In this document: positions 9,549 through 18,371 of the stretch, one piece after another | How the letters are laid out: each line of letters begins with the position of its first letter | Position numbering within the stretch: the first letter of the stretch is position 1 | NCBI RefSeq assembly: GCF_900111175.1 | Contig: NZ_FOGI01000009.1 | Location: 344,654-408,653, forward strand | Source of the DNA: Actinokineospora terrae | Lineage (GTDB): Bacteria > Actinomycetota > Actinomycetes > Mycobacteriales > Pseudonocardiaceae | Length of the DNA: 64,000 bases | Direction: 5' to 3' | Made by a program: the position numbers and the translations under genes | Notes under the pieces: model-generated | Database searches by the model: none | What the model was told of the DNA's origin: nothing | Seen by the model: only the letters and a program-made list of their open reading frames with translations

Positions 9549-10399
9549 TTGCCCGACGGGGTCGACTTGGGCTTGGAGCCCATCCACTGCTCGTACGACT
9601 TGGCCCAGGTGCCGTCCTTGATGGCGGCGTCGAGCGCGTCGTTGAGGGTCTTGAGCAGCTCGGGGTTGCCGCCCTTCTTCACCGCGATGCCGTACTGCGC
9701 GCCGGTCTCGATCTCGGCGCCGATCTCGAACTTCTCGCCGAGGCCCTGCTTCTTGAGCCACTCGTTGACCACGGGCAGGTCCTGCAGCACCGCGTCGACC
9801 TGACCGGCCTGGTAGGCCTGCAACTGCTTGCCGGAGTCCTCGAACTCGGTCGGCGTGAAGCCCTTCCCGGTGGCGTAGTCGAGGCTGGTGGTGCCCCGCT
9901 GCACGCCGATCTTCTTGTCCTTGAGCTGGTCGAGGCTGGTGATGCCGGAGCCCTTGGGCACCAGCAGCGCGATGACCTCGTCGAAGTACGGGTTGGTGAA
10001 GTCGAGGTTCTGCTTGCGCTCGTCGGTGATCGTCATGCCCGCGGCGGCCACGTCGCACTTGCCGGAGTTCAGCGCGGCACCGCTCTTGATGACGTCGAAC
10101 TGGATGTCGACGATCTCCTGGGTGACCCCGAGCTTCTTGGCCGCGAGGTCGACCATGTCGACGTCGAAGCCGACGGTCTTGTCGCCCTGCTTGAACTGGA
10201 ACGGCGGGTACGGCAGGTTCGTGCAGGTCTTGATCTTGCCTGCCTCGACGAGCTTGACCCCGTTCGCCGCGGTGTTGCCGCCGCTGGAACCGGTGGTGCC
10301 GCCGTCGGAGCTGCCGCAGGCCGCGACCGCGAGTGCGAGCGCGGGCAGCAGGGCGAGCACCTTCAGCTTGGATCGACGCGCCACGGTGTCACTCCTCAT
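9545..10399 (-). CDS. amino acid ABC transporter substrate-binding lipoprotein
   Basis: 284 residues. The N-terminus is a lipoprotein signal with lipobox LAVAAC (Cys 28), followed by a Gly/Ser/Thr-rich linker and a type II periplasmic-binding fold of the glutamate/glutamine-binding (SBP_bac_3) family, with the DFTNPYFDEVIALLV and GVQRGTTSLDYA stretches typical of it. It is the first gene of the importer operon and overlaps the permease by four bases. The 262 bases upstream are shared with the divergent ADP-ribosylglycohydrolase gene. The specificity is inferred from the family; glutamate, glutamine or another polar amino acid is possible. Confidence 0.92.
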   Translation of the reverse strand: MRSDTVARRSKLKVLALLPALALAVAACGSSDGGTTGSSGGNTAANGVKLVEAGKIKTCTNLPYPPFQFKQGDKTVGFDVDMVDLAAKKLGVTQEIVDIQFDVIKSGAALNSGKCDVAAAGMTITDERKQNLDFTNPYFDEVIALLVPKGSGITSLDQLKDKKIGVQRGTTSLDYATGKGFTPTEFEDSGKQLQAYQAGQVDAVLQDLPVVNEWLKKQGLGEKFEIGAEIETGAQYGIAVKKGGNPELLKTLNDALDAAIKDGTWAKSYEQWMGSKPKSTPSGK

Positions 10400-10661
10400 T
10401 CATCTCAGGTGCGAGGTGGGACGCATACTGCCATCCAGTGCCGAAACTGTGCACTACTCGTCGGTTTGTCACATGTACGCATCCTATTTGTTGCGTAGAC
10501 GAGACGCCGGACGCACTTTTTCCCGCCTCAGAGCCTGCTTGCCGAAAGATGCGCGGCATCCGGACCGCCGGGGTGGAGCAGAGGCGCCGGTGTGAGATCT
10601 CCCTTCGAGTCCGCATCGCAACAGATCGCGAACAGATGGCGCCAGGGGTGCTCGTCACCAG

Positions 10662-11798
10662 ATGCCACTACGCTTCCCATACGTGGACGGTGATCTGCCC
10701 TACGAGCGCGTGATTCCCGCTGACCGGTGGCTCGGCTCCCTGCTGGCCGGCGCGGTCGGCGACGCATTGGGCGCGCCGATCGAGTTCCTCTCCATAGACG
10801 AGATCCGTGGTCGCTTCGGCGAGGCGGGGGTAACCGGCTACGAGGAGGCCTACGGTGGCCGTGGCCGGATCACCGACGACACGCAGATGACCCTCTTCAC
10901 GCTAGAGGCGATGATCCGCGGTCACCTCGGTAGACGCCTCATGTTCTTCGAGCAGCAGCCCGCGTCGGTGATCCAGCACGCCTACCAGCGCTGGTACCAC
11001 ACGCAGGGCACCCCGTGGCACCAAGCGGGCGGCTCTTACGCCATGGAAGCCGAGCCGGACGGTTGGCTTATCCGCGAGCGCGGGCTCTACCACCGCCGTG
11101 CTCCCGGGGCGACGGTCCTTACCTCGCTCAAGGGCTTCGCCGCGGGCAACGACCGCGGCACGCTCTCGCACCGCATCAACGACTCGAAGGGCTGTGGCGC
11201 GGTCATGCGCGCCGCGCCGTGCGCGTTGTGGTCGGAGGACCCGCTCGACTCGTTCGTCGTGGCCGCCCAGTCCGGCGCCCTCACCCACGGCCACCCCAGC
11301 GGATACCTCACCGCGGGCGCGCTGGCGTTCCTGGTGCACCGCCTGCTCGACGGCACCGACCTGCCCACCGCCATCGCCGAGGTCCGGGCTGAGTTGATCA
11401 CCTGGGAGGAGTCGGCGGAGACGGTCGACGCCATCGACGACGCCGTGGACATGGCCGGGCGCGGCAGGCCGAGCGCGGAGACGCTGGCCAAGCTCGGCGG
11501 CGGCTGGGTCGGCGAGGAGGCGCTGGCCATCGGGCTGTGCGCGGCGCTGGTGGCCGACAACCTGCCCGACGGGCTGCTGCTCGCGGTCAACCACTCCGGC
11601 GACAGCGACTCGACCGGCGCCATCTGCGGCAACCTGCTCGGCGCCGCGCACGGTGTCGGCGCGCTGCCCGACGAGTGGCTCGCCGACCTGGAGCTGCGCG
11701 ACGTCATCGAGGAGCTGGGCCGGGACGCGCTGATCGAGTTCAGCCCGACCAACTCACTGGAGCAGGCGGGCTGGCGGGAGCGCTACCCGGCCTGGTGA
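10662..11798 (+). CDS. ADP-ribosylglycohydrolase (DraG/ARH family)
   Basis: 378 residues. It shows the two metal-site motifs of the family: TDDTQMTLF (residues 71-79) and SGDSDSTG (312-319, Asp 314 and Asp 316), within an all-helical fold that begins GSLLAGAVGDALGAPIEF. Enzymes of this family remove ADP-ribose from proteins, nucleic acids or small molecules using two Mg ions. The start chosen is ATG 10662; GTG 10683 is possible. It lies 82 bp upstream of, and in the same direction as, a type VII effector cassette. DraG-type hydrolases are known to act as immunity factors to ADP-ribosyltransferase toxins, so a link is conceivable but not shown. Confidence 0.9.
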   Translation: MPLRFPYVDGDLPYERVIPADRWLGSLLAGAVGDALGAPIEFLSIDEIRGRFGEAGVTGYEEAYGGRGRITDDTQMTLFTLEAMIRGHLGRRLMFFEQQPASVIQHAYQRWYHTQGTPWHQAGGSYAMEAEPDGWLIRERGLYHRRAPGATVLTSLKGFAAGNDRGTLSHRINDSKGCGAVMRAAPCALWSEDPLDSFVVAAQSGALTHGHPSGYLTAGALAFLVHRLLDGTDLPTAIAEVRAELITWEESAETVDAIDDAVDMAGRGRPSAETLAKLGGGWVGEEALAIGLCAALVADNLPDGLLLAVNHSGDSDSTGAICGNLLGAAHGVGALPDEWLADLELRDVIEELGRDALIEFSPTNSLEQAGWRERYPAW

Positions 11799-11880
11799 GT
11801 GCGCGGAAGGGACTGACAAGCCGGGCGCGGTCGGGGACACTGGCCGCGCCATCGCCACCGAGCAAGCCCGGGAGCCACGC

Positions 11881-12426
11881 GTGAGCCAGCCGTCGTTCGG
11901 CGGGGACGGATTCCAGACCGAGCAGGAGCTGCGCCGCTGGTCGGCGGGCGTCGCCGCCAAGGCGGAGCGCTACCAGGTGATGCAGACCGAGGTCGCCCGC
12001 GTGTCGGTCACCGAGTCCGACCGCGACCGCGTGGTGACCGTGACCGTGGACGCCACCGGCGCCGTCACCGACCTGGTGATCAGCGACGACGCCCGCGAGA
12101 TCAGCGGCGCCGAGCTGTCCACCCTGGTGCTGCGCACGATGCGGGCGGCCCAGTCCCGGATCACCGGGGCGGTCGCCGAGGTCATGGAGCGGACCGTCGG
12201 CGACGACCCGCAGACCGTGGCCGCGGTGGTCGGGTCGTACCGGGACAGGTTCCCGGAACCGGAGCCCGAGCCGGAGCGTCCAACCGCGAGCACCGTCGAC
12301 GAGATGCGCCTGGGGCGGGTCGAGGACGGTGAGGAACCACCGAGACAGCGACCGACCCGGTCGACCCGCCCGAGCACCGACGACGACCCGGACGATGACT
12401 GGGGCGGACCCTCGATCCTGCGCTGA
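11881..12426 (+). CDS. YbaB/EbfC-like protein of the ESX locus
   Basis: 181 residues from GTG 11881, with a GGGAG ribosome site. The first 110 residues resemble the YbaB/EbfC nucleoid-associated fold (the VTVTVDATGAVTDLVI strand region followed by a long helix). The rest is an acidic, Pro/Glu/Arg-rich tail. Such proteins regularly precede EspC- and WXG100-like genes in actinobacterial type VII secretion loci, where they may act as chaperones or regulators; their role there is not established. It is 14 bp from the EspC-like gene and is the first gene of a tightly coupled run to 16180. Confidence 0.8.
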   Translation: MSQPSFGGDGFQTEQELRRWSAGVAAKAERYQVMQTEVARVSVTESDRDRVVTVTVDATGAVTDLVISDDAREISGAELSTLVLRTMRAAQSRITGAVAEVMERTVGDDPQTVAAVVGSYRDRFPEPEPEPERPTASTVDEMRLGRVEDGEEPPRQRPTRSTRPSTDDDPDDDWGGPSILR

Positions 12427-12440
12427 GAAGGAGTCCAGCG

Positions 12441-12749
12441 GTGCCCGACGGATACGGCGTCCTCACAGATGAGCTGGGCGCGCACGCAGGCAGGCTCGAC
12501 GCGCTCAACGACCGGCTGGAGCAGGCGTTCGACGCGGCCGACCAGGTGCACCTGGGCAGCGAGGCCTACGGGGTGATCTGCCAGTTCTTCGTGCCGATCG
12601 TGCAGGCGGTCAGCCGGCCCGCGGTCGACTCGATCCGCGAGACGGCCACGACCATGGAGGCCACCGCGAACGGCGTTCGCGAAACCGCGGGCTCTTACGT
12701 CAACACCGAGCGCGCCAACAGCCAGCCCTTCTCCGGTGGTGCCAGGTGA
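12441..12749 (+). CDS. EspC-family type VII secretion-associated protein
   Basis: 102 residues, helical hairpin, matching the EspC-like (T7SS_ESX_EspC) family: an early ELGAHAGRLDALNDRLEQA helix and a second helix rich in Ala/Thr ending near SYVNTERANS. The start is GTG 12441, preceded by AAGGAG. Proteins of this type are secreted through ESX systems together with a larger partner. The stop codon overlaps the start of the 650-residue effector (GTGA), pointing to co-translation and probably a complex with its N-terminal helical domain. No ESX core genes (eccB, eccC, eccD) are in the window. Confidence 0.82.
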   Translation: MPDGYGVLTDELGAHAGRLDALNDRLEQAFDAADQVHLGSEAYGVICQFFVPIVQAVSRPAVDSIRETATTMEATANGVRETAGSYVNTERANSQPFSGGAR

Positions 12750-14698
12750 CGAACCCCCTGGTCGCCGCGCGCGAGGACTCCACGAAGAGCTACACGGGCA
12801 TCGGCCTGGTCGAGTCCGCGGCCGACATCTACAACGGCGTGCAGAACGGGTCCTGGGTCGAGGGCGGGCTCGGCGCGCTCGGCGGCGGCCTGGAGGTCCT
12901 GTCGCTGGCGCTGGACCCGATCGGCACGCTCGGGCAGTACGCGATCTCGTGGGTGATCGAGCACGTCGCCCCGCTGCGCGACGCGCTGAACTGGCTGGCA
13001 GGCGACGCCGACCAGATCGCCGCGTACGCCACGACCTGGAAGAACGTGTCGCAGGCGGTCGGCGGGATCGCCACCGACCTCGGCACCGAGGTCGCCAACA
13101 GCACCTCCGCCTGGACCGGTCCGGCCGCGGACGCCTACCGGGCGAACACCGCGGCCCAGGGTCAGCACATCACCGCGGCCGCCTCCGGCGCCGGGACGAT
13201 CGGCACCGTCGTCGAGGTGGTCGGCGCCCTGGTCGGCGTGGTCCGCGGCATCGTGCGCGACCTAGTGGCCGAGTGCATCTCGACGCTGCTGCTGCGGCTG
13301 CCGCAGTGGCTGGCCGAGGCCGGGCTGACGCTGGGCCTGGCCACCCCGCACATCGTCGCCTCGGTCGGGGCGCTGGTGTCGAAGTGGGTCGGGCGGATCA
13401 CCGAGGTGATCACCAAGCTGATCCGGTCGGTGGAGAAGCTGCGGCCGATCCTGGCGAAGCTGGGCGAGATCTGGGAGGCGATCAAGTCGGGGCTGCGCGG
13501 TCTGCGCACCACCCCGCGCGGCGCCGACACCCCGTCCGCGCCGGACGCCGTTCGCAAGGCTCCTACGCACGTCGACCCGCCGTCGACGACAGGCCAACCG
13601 AACCTGACCACCCCCAACACGCCGAACGCGCCATCGACGTCCACTGCGCCGAGCGGGTCATCGGCTCCGACGACGACAACGAGCAGCGCGCCTCCCACGC
13701 CTTCTACTACTACGGCACCCAGCGGCACGTCCTCGCCGTCGACCACACCGTCTTCGGTTACGCCTACCGTCACGCCGTCGTCTTCGACCGTGCCCAGCAG
13801 TTCGGTCTCACCGTCGACTACGCCTTCGTCGGCCACCCCCACGGTCACGCCGTCGTCGTCCACGGTGCCGAGCGGGTCGTCCACGCCGCCTGCCTCTTCG
13901 ACTACCGGTGGCGGCGGGGGCGGGACCCCGCCGGTCAAGCCGACCACCCCGGGGTCGTCCGGTCCGCACTGGACGGACACCGTGCGCGGCAAGTTCACCG
14001 ACGCCGAGTGGGCCGACTTCAAGAAGGCCATGGACAAGCTCGGCGCCGACCCCAAGGCGGGCGACGTCCCCGGCTCCGGCCAGCTCACCCCGCACGAGCG
14101 GGACCTGATGGCGCGCGCGATGAAGGAGGTCGAGGTCACCAACGGCACGCTGATGCAGAAGGTGATCCCGGACGCCGACGTCGCCAACTACCTCAACGGC
14201 AAGTACACCGAGGTCGGCGGCTTCGTGGCCCGCCACCAGGACGCGGGCGTGCTCAACACCCCGGCCGACCTGATCAACGGCAACCGGCTCGACTACACCG
14301 GCACCCCGTACGACGTGAAGCAGCCGACTATCCACACCATCGAGTTCCCCGCCTCCGACGCCTCGCTGTACCGGACACCGGTCGGCGCGCCCTCGGTCGA
14401 CCCGTCGGTGCCCGGCGGGCTCGGCGCGACCGACCCGAAGGTGCTGGCCGCGCGCGACGACATGGTCAACGCCGTGCAGAACGCGGGCGTCCCGCCGGAC
14501 CGGTACAGCCCGTCGATCAACCAGTGGCCCTACACCGGCGCCGGGGTGACCGCGCACCCGACGATGGGGGTGCCCGAGTTCCAGATGTCGAGCCGGATGC
14601 CGATCCCGGACGGCGCGACCATCAACCAGTTCGACGCGGCGGGCAACAAGACCGTCGTCGCGGTGTATGACAGTGTGCTCGGGTGGGTGAAGCCGTGA
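12746..14698 (+). CDS. type VII-secreted polymorphic toxin-like effector
   Basis: 650 residues from GTG 12746. Layout: an N-terminal helical WXG100/PPE-like domain (1-150, with an Ala/Thr-rich stretch ending in WTGPAADAYRANT, the W-x-G signature), hydrophobic and amphipathic helices (150-265), a low-complexity Pro/Ser/Thr linker (about 268-405), a short helical segment, and a C-terminal domain (about 470-650). That last domain has the motifs HTIEFPA, YRTPVGAP, QWPYTGAGVT, VPEF and IPDGA, and is clearly related to the separate protein at 15132-15755. The architecture is that of ESX-exported polymorphic toxins. I do not recognise the C-terminal family, so its activity is unknown. It ends overlapping the start of the next gene (TGATG). 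Confidence 0.75.
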   Translation: MTNPLVAAREDSTKSYTGIGLVESAADIYNGVQNGSWVEGGLGALGGGLEVLSLALDPIGTLGQYAISWVIEHVAPLRDALNWLAGDADQIAAYATTWKNVSQAVGGIATDLGTEVANSTSAWTGPAADAYRANTAAQGQHITAAASGAGTIGTVVEVVGALVGVVRGIVRDLVAECISTLLLRLPQWLAEAGLTLGLATPHIVASVGALVSKWVGRITEVITKLIRSVEKLRPILAKLGEIWEAIKSGLRGLRTTPRGADTPSAPDAVRKAPTHVDPPSTTGQPNLTTPNTPNAPSTSTAPSGSSAPTTTTSSAPPTPSTTTAPSGTSSPSTTPSSVTPTVTPSSSTVPSSSVSPSTTPSSATPTVTPSSSTVPSGSSTPPASSTTGGGGGGTPPVKPTTPGSSGPHWTDTVRGKFTDAEWADFKKAMDKLGADPKAGDVPGSGQLTPHERDLMARAMKEVEVTNGTLMQKVIPDADVANYLNGKYTEVGGFVARHQDAGVLNTPADLINGNRLDYTGTPYDVKQPTIHTIEFPASDASLYRTPVGAPSVDPSVPGGLGATDPKVLAARDDMVNAVQNAGVPPDRYSPSINQWPYTGAGVTAHPTMGVPEFQMSSRMPIPDGATINQFDAAGNKTVVAVYDSVLGWVKP

Positions 14699-15135
14699 TG
14701 AGGTACGCCGGGCCGCGGTCCGGTGAGTTCGCCGTGGTGCGGGGGGTGACGCACCCGTGCACGTACTCGCCGAACAACGACCGGGTCGTGCTCAAGACCC
14801 AGCAGGCCGACAACCCGGACGCGACCCTGTTCTCCTGGCACGAGCGCTACGGCGGCTGGGTCGCCGACCTCACCTCCGCCGACTGCGACCGGGTGTACTC
14901 GGCCAGGTCGTTCGGCAGGTGGCAGGGGCACCGGGTGGCCGTCGAGTCCGTCGTGGACGGGGTCGCGGCGGTCACCTACGCCGACTCGAACGGCGGCTGG
15001 GCCGCGGAGAACGGCTTCACCGAGGTGGACAGGTACGAGTACCGCCGCGAGGTGCCCGCCGCCGAGCTCGGGGACGTGCACGAGGAGCAGCGGGACCTGG
15101 GGTTCACCCGGTGGCGTGAGAGCACGTTCGAGTGA
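14698..15135 (+). CDS. putative immunity protein 1 of the effector cassette
   Basis: 145 residues from ATG 14698, overlapping the effector stop by one base. Acidic soluble beta-rich protein with no signal or membrane helix. Motifs: FSWHERYGGWVADL, GRWQGHRVAVE, YADSNGGWAAENGF and a tail DLGFTRWRE. It is distantly similar to the protein at 15752-16180 (shared GGW, GH-V-V, AA-GF and D-L spacing). Its position directly behind a toxin-like C-terminal domain makes immunity the best guess, by analogy with polymorphic toxin loci. Not matched to a named immunity family. Confidence 0.6.
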   Translation: MRYAGPRSGEFAVVRGVTHPCTYSPNNDRVVLKTQQADNPDATLFSWHERYGGWVADLTSADCDRVYSARSFGRWQGHRVAVESVVDGVAAVTYADSNGGWAAENGFTEVDRYEYRREVPAAELGDVHEEQRDLGFTRWRESTFE

Positions 15136-15755
15136 CGGGGAGTCTGAGCGACCACGAGCGGGCGCTGACCGCGCGGGTCCACGCCATCGTGACGCTGGCG
15201 CCGGACACGTGGCTGGTCAAGGTCCTCGCGCCGTGGTCGGTCGAGCGCTACCTGCGGCACGAGGTGTCGCCCGGCGCGGTCGGCGCGCACCCGCCGTTCG
15301 ACTACCGGCTGGTCAGCGGCACCGTCGGCCGCCTGCAGGACTGCGGCAACCTCCGCACCCCGCGCGACTTCCACCAGGCGTTCCGGCTGGACTACGCGGG
15401 CAGCCCGTTCCACCCGGACATGCCCGTGCTGCACACCATGGAGTTCACCGCGGGCGCCCCGGACCGGTACGTCGTGCCCTTCGGCGCGCCGACCGGACCT
15501 CGCGAACCTGCGTACGCGATGACCGCGGCCGCTCTAGCTGCGGGTGTGGACCCCAACTCTGTCCGCACCGAGTTCGCGCCTTGGCCGTTCACCGGTACGG
15601 GACTCACCGCGGGCGGGCCGTTGGCGCTACCTGAGTGGTGGAAGCAGCCTGGCGTGATCCCTAGAGGCGCGCGCATCGTGGCTTACACACCGCGTGGACC
15701 CCACCCGGTCGCCCTGTGGACAGCGTCCACCTGGACTCCCTTGGACCCTCGATGA
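15132..15755 (+). CDS. stand-alone toxin-like domain protein (paralogue of effector C-terminus)
   Basis: 207 residues from GTG 15132, overlapping the previous stop (GTGA). From residue 20 onward it parallels the last 180 residues of the 650-residue effector: VKVLAPWSVERYL, RLVSGTVGRLQD, FRLDYAGSPF, LHTMEFTA, YVVPFGAPT, PWPFTGTGLTAGG, LPEW and IPRGARI match the effector motifs in order. It has no helical secretion domain, so it looks like an orphan toxin cassette able to replace the effector's C-terminus by recombination, or a regulator of it. The codon use is ordinary, so it is not obviously a broken gene. Confidence 0.65.
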   Translation: MTGSLSDHERALTARVHAIVTLAPDTWLVKVLAPWSVERYLRHEVSPGAVGAHPPFDYRLVSGTVGRLQDCGNLRTPRDFHQAFRLDYAGSPFHPDMPVLHTMEFTAGAPDRYVVPFGAPTGPREPAYAMTAAALAAGVDPNSVRTEFAPWPFTGTGLTAGGPLALPEWWKQPGVIPRGARIVAYTPRGPHPVALWTASTWTPLDPR

Positions 15756-16180
15756 CCTACCAGCGCCCCCGCACGGGCATCATCGCCGTACTCGACGGCC
15801 GCGAGTATCCGGCCAGCGTCGAGGGCGGGCAGGTCACGCTCACCAGCCCGGGCGATCCGGTCGACCCGCGGTTCACCCGGACGGCTGGCGGCTGGGAGTT
15901 CGTGGTGACGCTGGACGTGCTGGAACGGCTGGACGAGGTCACCACGCGCGCCGAGCACCTCGGCCACGACTGCCTGGTGGTCGGCATCTCGCCTGAGGGG
16001 TCGGCTGGGCTCTACTACCTGGGCCCCGACAAGACCCGGGCCGCCGCGGACGGGTTCGTCCAGATCGACCCGGGGACGTGGGCCAAGAACACCCAGGTGG
16101 GCGACCTGACCAACTTCCGCGAACACCACGCCGATCTGCTCTTCCCGATCTGGCTCAACCAGGCTCCGTCTCGCTCCTGA
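15752..16180 (+). CDS. putative immunity protein 2 of the effector cassette
   Basis: 142 residues from ATG 15752, overlapping the preceding stop (ATGA). A frame opening at 15716 would add 12 residues inside the previous gene and is less likely. Soluble, beta-rich. It shares with the protein at 14698-15135 the order GGW, GH(x)-V-V, AGLYYLG/AVTYAD, AA-GF and D-L-EH, so the two are probably paralogues. Being placed behind the orphan toxin-like gene, it is the likely partner of that protein. No named family recognised. Confidence 0.6.
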   Translation: MTYQRPRTGIIAVLDGREYPASVEGGQVTLTSPGDPVDPRFTRTAGGWEFVVTLDVLERLDEVTTRAEHLGHDCLVVGISPEGSAGLYYLGPDKTRAAADGFVQIDPGTWAKNTQVGDLTNFREHHADLLFPIWLNQAPSRS

Positions 16181-16296
16181 CCTGCGGGAACACTGCGCGC
16201 CGGGGGGTGTGGGCGAAGATCATCCGGTGCTGAGCAGCCCCCGATGCACAGCCTTCCGGGGCGGGGTGACAGGACGGGTGGCGAGGGTGGCGGGCT

Positions 16297-16962
16297 GTGG
16301 ATAGCGGCGGGGTTGTGGACAACTTCGGGTGGGGATGGCCGGATTCCGAGGTCGAGGCCGTCGCGGTGCAGGAAGGGCTGCGGGGGCGGGTTCGGGCTGC
16401 GACGCCGGAGGGGTTCAGGCCCAGGACTGCTACTGGGCTTGATGTCCACTACACCGACGTTCTCACCGCTGCGGTGTGCACGGTCGACCTTGAGACGTTG
16501 GAGCTTGTCGACTCGGCTATCTTCCAGGGCCCCGAGAGCTTCCCGTACGTCCCGGGTCTCTTCGCGTTCCGCGAGCTTCCGCTGCTGCTGCGAGCCTTGG
16601 ACAAGCTGACAACCCCACCGGAAGTCCTTGTCTGCGACGGCCAGGGGTTGGCTCATCCGCGCCGGTTTGGGCTGGCCTGTCACGCGGGTGTACTCACGGG
16701 CATCCCGGCTCTAGGCGTGGGCAAGAACGCGCTGGGCGACTTCGACCAGCCAGGACCGCGTAGAGGCAACTGGTCAGCGCTGACTGACGACGGTGAGGTT
16801 GTCGGTCGGGCATTGCGCACGCAGGACAACGTCAAGCCGGTGTTCGTGTCGGTCGGCCACTTGATGGACCTCGACACCGCCACTGACCTGGTGCTCACCC
16901 TCACGCCGCGGTACCGCCTGCCGGAAACGACCCGGCAGGCGGACCACCTGGCGCGGAGCTAG
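16297..16962 (+). CDS. nfi: endonuclease V
   Basis: 221 residues. Endonuclease V cleaves DNA one phosphodiester 3' of deoxyinosine and other deaminated bases. The family's motifs are present: GLDVHYTD (catalytic Asp 49), FPYVPGLFAFRE (with the catalytic Glu) and LVCDGQGLAHPRRFGLACHAG (with the third acidic residue). It starts at GTG 16297; GTG 16315 is equally possible and would trim six residues. A consensus DnaA box (16314-16322) overlaps the second GTG. The gene converges on the M20 peptidase with a four-base overlap of the stop ends. Confidence 0.92.
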   Translation: MDSGGVVDNFGWGWPDSEVEAVAVQEGLRGRVRAATPEGFRPRTATGLDVHYTDVLTAAVCTVDLETLELVDSAIFQGPESFPYVPGLFAFRELPLLLRALDKLTTPPEVLVCDGQGLAHPRRFGLACHAGVLTGIPALGVGKNALGDFDQPGPRRGNWSALTDDGEVVGRALRTQDNVKPVFVSVGHLMDLDTATDLVLTLTPRYRLPETTRQADHLARS

Positions 16963-18371
16963 GACCTGGCGTGCGCGTCGAGGATGTGCGCGACCGCCTC
17001 GGTGACCTTTTCGGCTTGTTTCACGTGAAGCCATTCGTCCGGGACGTGGGCGTTGCTGTCCGAGCCGAGGGCGCCGGTGATGACGAACTGGGCGTCCGGG
17101 TAGAGCCGGGCGAGCAGGCCCATGAACGGGATGGAGCCGCCGAGGGACACCGTCTGCCACGGGTTGCCGAACACCTCGTCGGACAGCGCGTCCAGGCTGG
17201 CGCGCAGCCACGGCGCCAACTGCGGGGCGTTCCAGCCGTCCGCGGCCTCGGTGCGCGACAGCTCGACCGTGGCGCCGTAGGGGACGTCCGAGGTCAGCGA
17301 GTCGCGGACGGCCTCGAGGGCGGCCGCGGAGTCCGCGGTCGGCGGGAGGCGGAAGCTCAGCGTCAGCGTGGTGAACGGGCGCAGGACGTTGCCCGCGTCG
17401 ACCGGCACCGGGAAGCCGTCCGCGCCGATGACCGACAGCGTCGGGCGCCAGCCGTTGTTCAGGACCAGCTCGACCTCGTCCTGGTCCACCGGCTGGGTGT
17501 CACCGTGCAGGGGGAACACCGTGCGGAACGTGCCCGGCGCGGCGGCCACCGACTGCGCGGCCTCGTCGGCCCGGTCGTCCGGGATGTCGACGTGCATCTC
17601 CTTGATCAGGATCTCGCCGGACTCGCTGTCCTCGATGCGGTCGAGGAGCCTGCGGATCACCCGGAACGAGCTCGGCACGATGCCGCTGGCCAGGCCGGAG
17701 TGCTGACCCGCGTCCAGAACGCGCACAGTCAGGTCTACCGACGCGAGTCCGCGTAGCGAGGTCGTCAGCCACAGGCGCTTGTAGTCGCTACCGCCGGAAT
17801 CCAGGCACACGACCAGGGAGACCTGACCGAGCTGGTCGGAGAGGTGTTCGAGGTAAGCGGGCAGGTCAGGGCTACCGGACTCCTCGCCGGTCTCCAGCAG
17901 CAGCACACACCTGCTGTGGGACCCGCCGCCCGCGCGAACGGCCTCGATCGCGGCAGTGGCCGCGTACCCGGCGTAACCGTCGTCCGCGGAACCCCGCCCG
18001 TAGAGCCTGCCGTCGCGCAGGACCGGCTGCCAAGGTCCGAGGCCCTCGCTCCACCCGCCCACCGGCGGCTGCTTGTCGAGGTGCCCGTAGAGCAGCACGG
18101 TGCCCTTGTCGTCACCGGTGGCGGGGACGTCGAGCAGCAGCACCGGGGTGCGGTCGGGCAGGGAGACCACCTCGACGCGCGCACCGGGGATGTCGCGCGC
18201 GGTGATCCAGCCGCGCAGGTGCTCGACGGCGGCGTCGAGGTGCCCGTTGGCGGCCCAGTTCCCGTCGAAGTGCGGCGAGAGGGCGGGTATCGCGACGAAG
18301 TCCGACAGGCTGGGCAGGATCTCTGCCTCCCACAACTCCCGGACGGTCTGCTGAACGGCTGTCTTGTCCAC
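16959..18371 (-). CDS. M20-family metallopeptidase (dipeptidase)
   Basis: 470 residues from GTG 18371; the open frame extends another 51 residues upstream, but that stretch is Arg/Pro-rich and unlike the family. The zinc-site motifs are all present: LLYGHLDKQP (His), GRGSADDGYAGY (Asp), LLETGEESGSPD (Glu-Glu), CLDSGGSDYKR (Asp) and DSNAHVPDEW (His). A lid/dimerisation domain sits in the middle. Expected to be a cytoplasmic di- or tripeptidase with two zinc ions. It is transcribed away from the 2-oxoacid dehydrogenase operon. Confidence 0.9.
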   Translation of the reverse strand: MDKTAVQQTVRELWEAEILPSLSDFVAIPALSPHFDGNWAANGHLDAAVEHLRGWITARDIPGARVEVVSLPDRTPVLLLDVPATGDDKGTVLLYGHLDKQPPVGGWSEGLGPWQPVLRDGRLYGRGSADDGYAGYAATAAIEAVRAGGGSHSRCVLLLETGEESGSPDLPAYLEHLSDQLGQVSLVVCLDSGGSDYKRLWLTTSLRGLASVDLTVRVLDAGQHSGLASGIVPSSFRVIRRLLDRIEDSESGEILIKEMHVDIPDDRADEAAQSVAAAPGTFRTVFPLHGDTQPVDQDEVELVLNNGWRPTLSVIGADGFPVPVDAGNVLRPFTTLTLSFRLPPTADSAAALEAVRDSLTSDVPYGATVELSRTEAADGWNAPQLAPWLRASLDALSDEVFGNPWQTVSLGGSIPFMGLLARLYPDAQFVITGALGSDSNAHVPDEWLHVKQAEKVTEAVAHILDAHARS

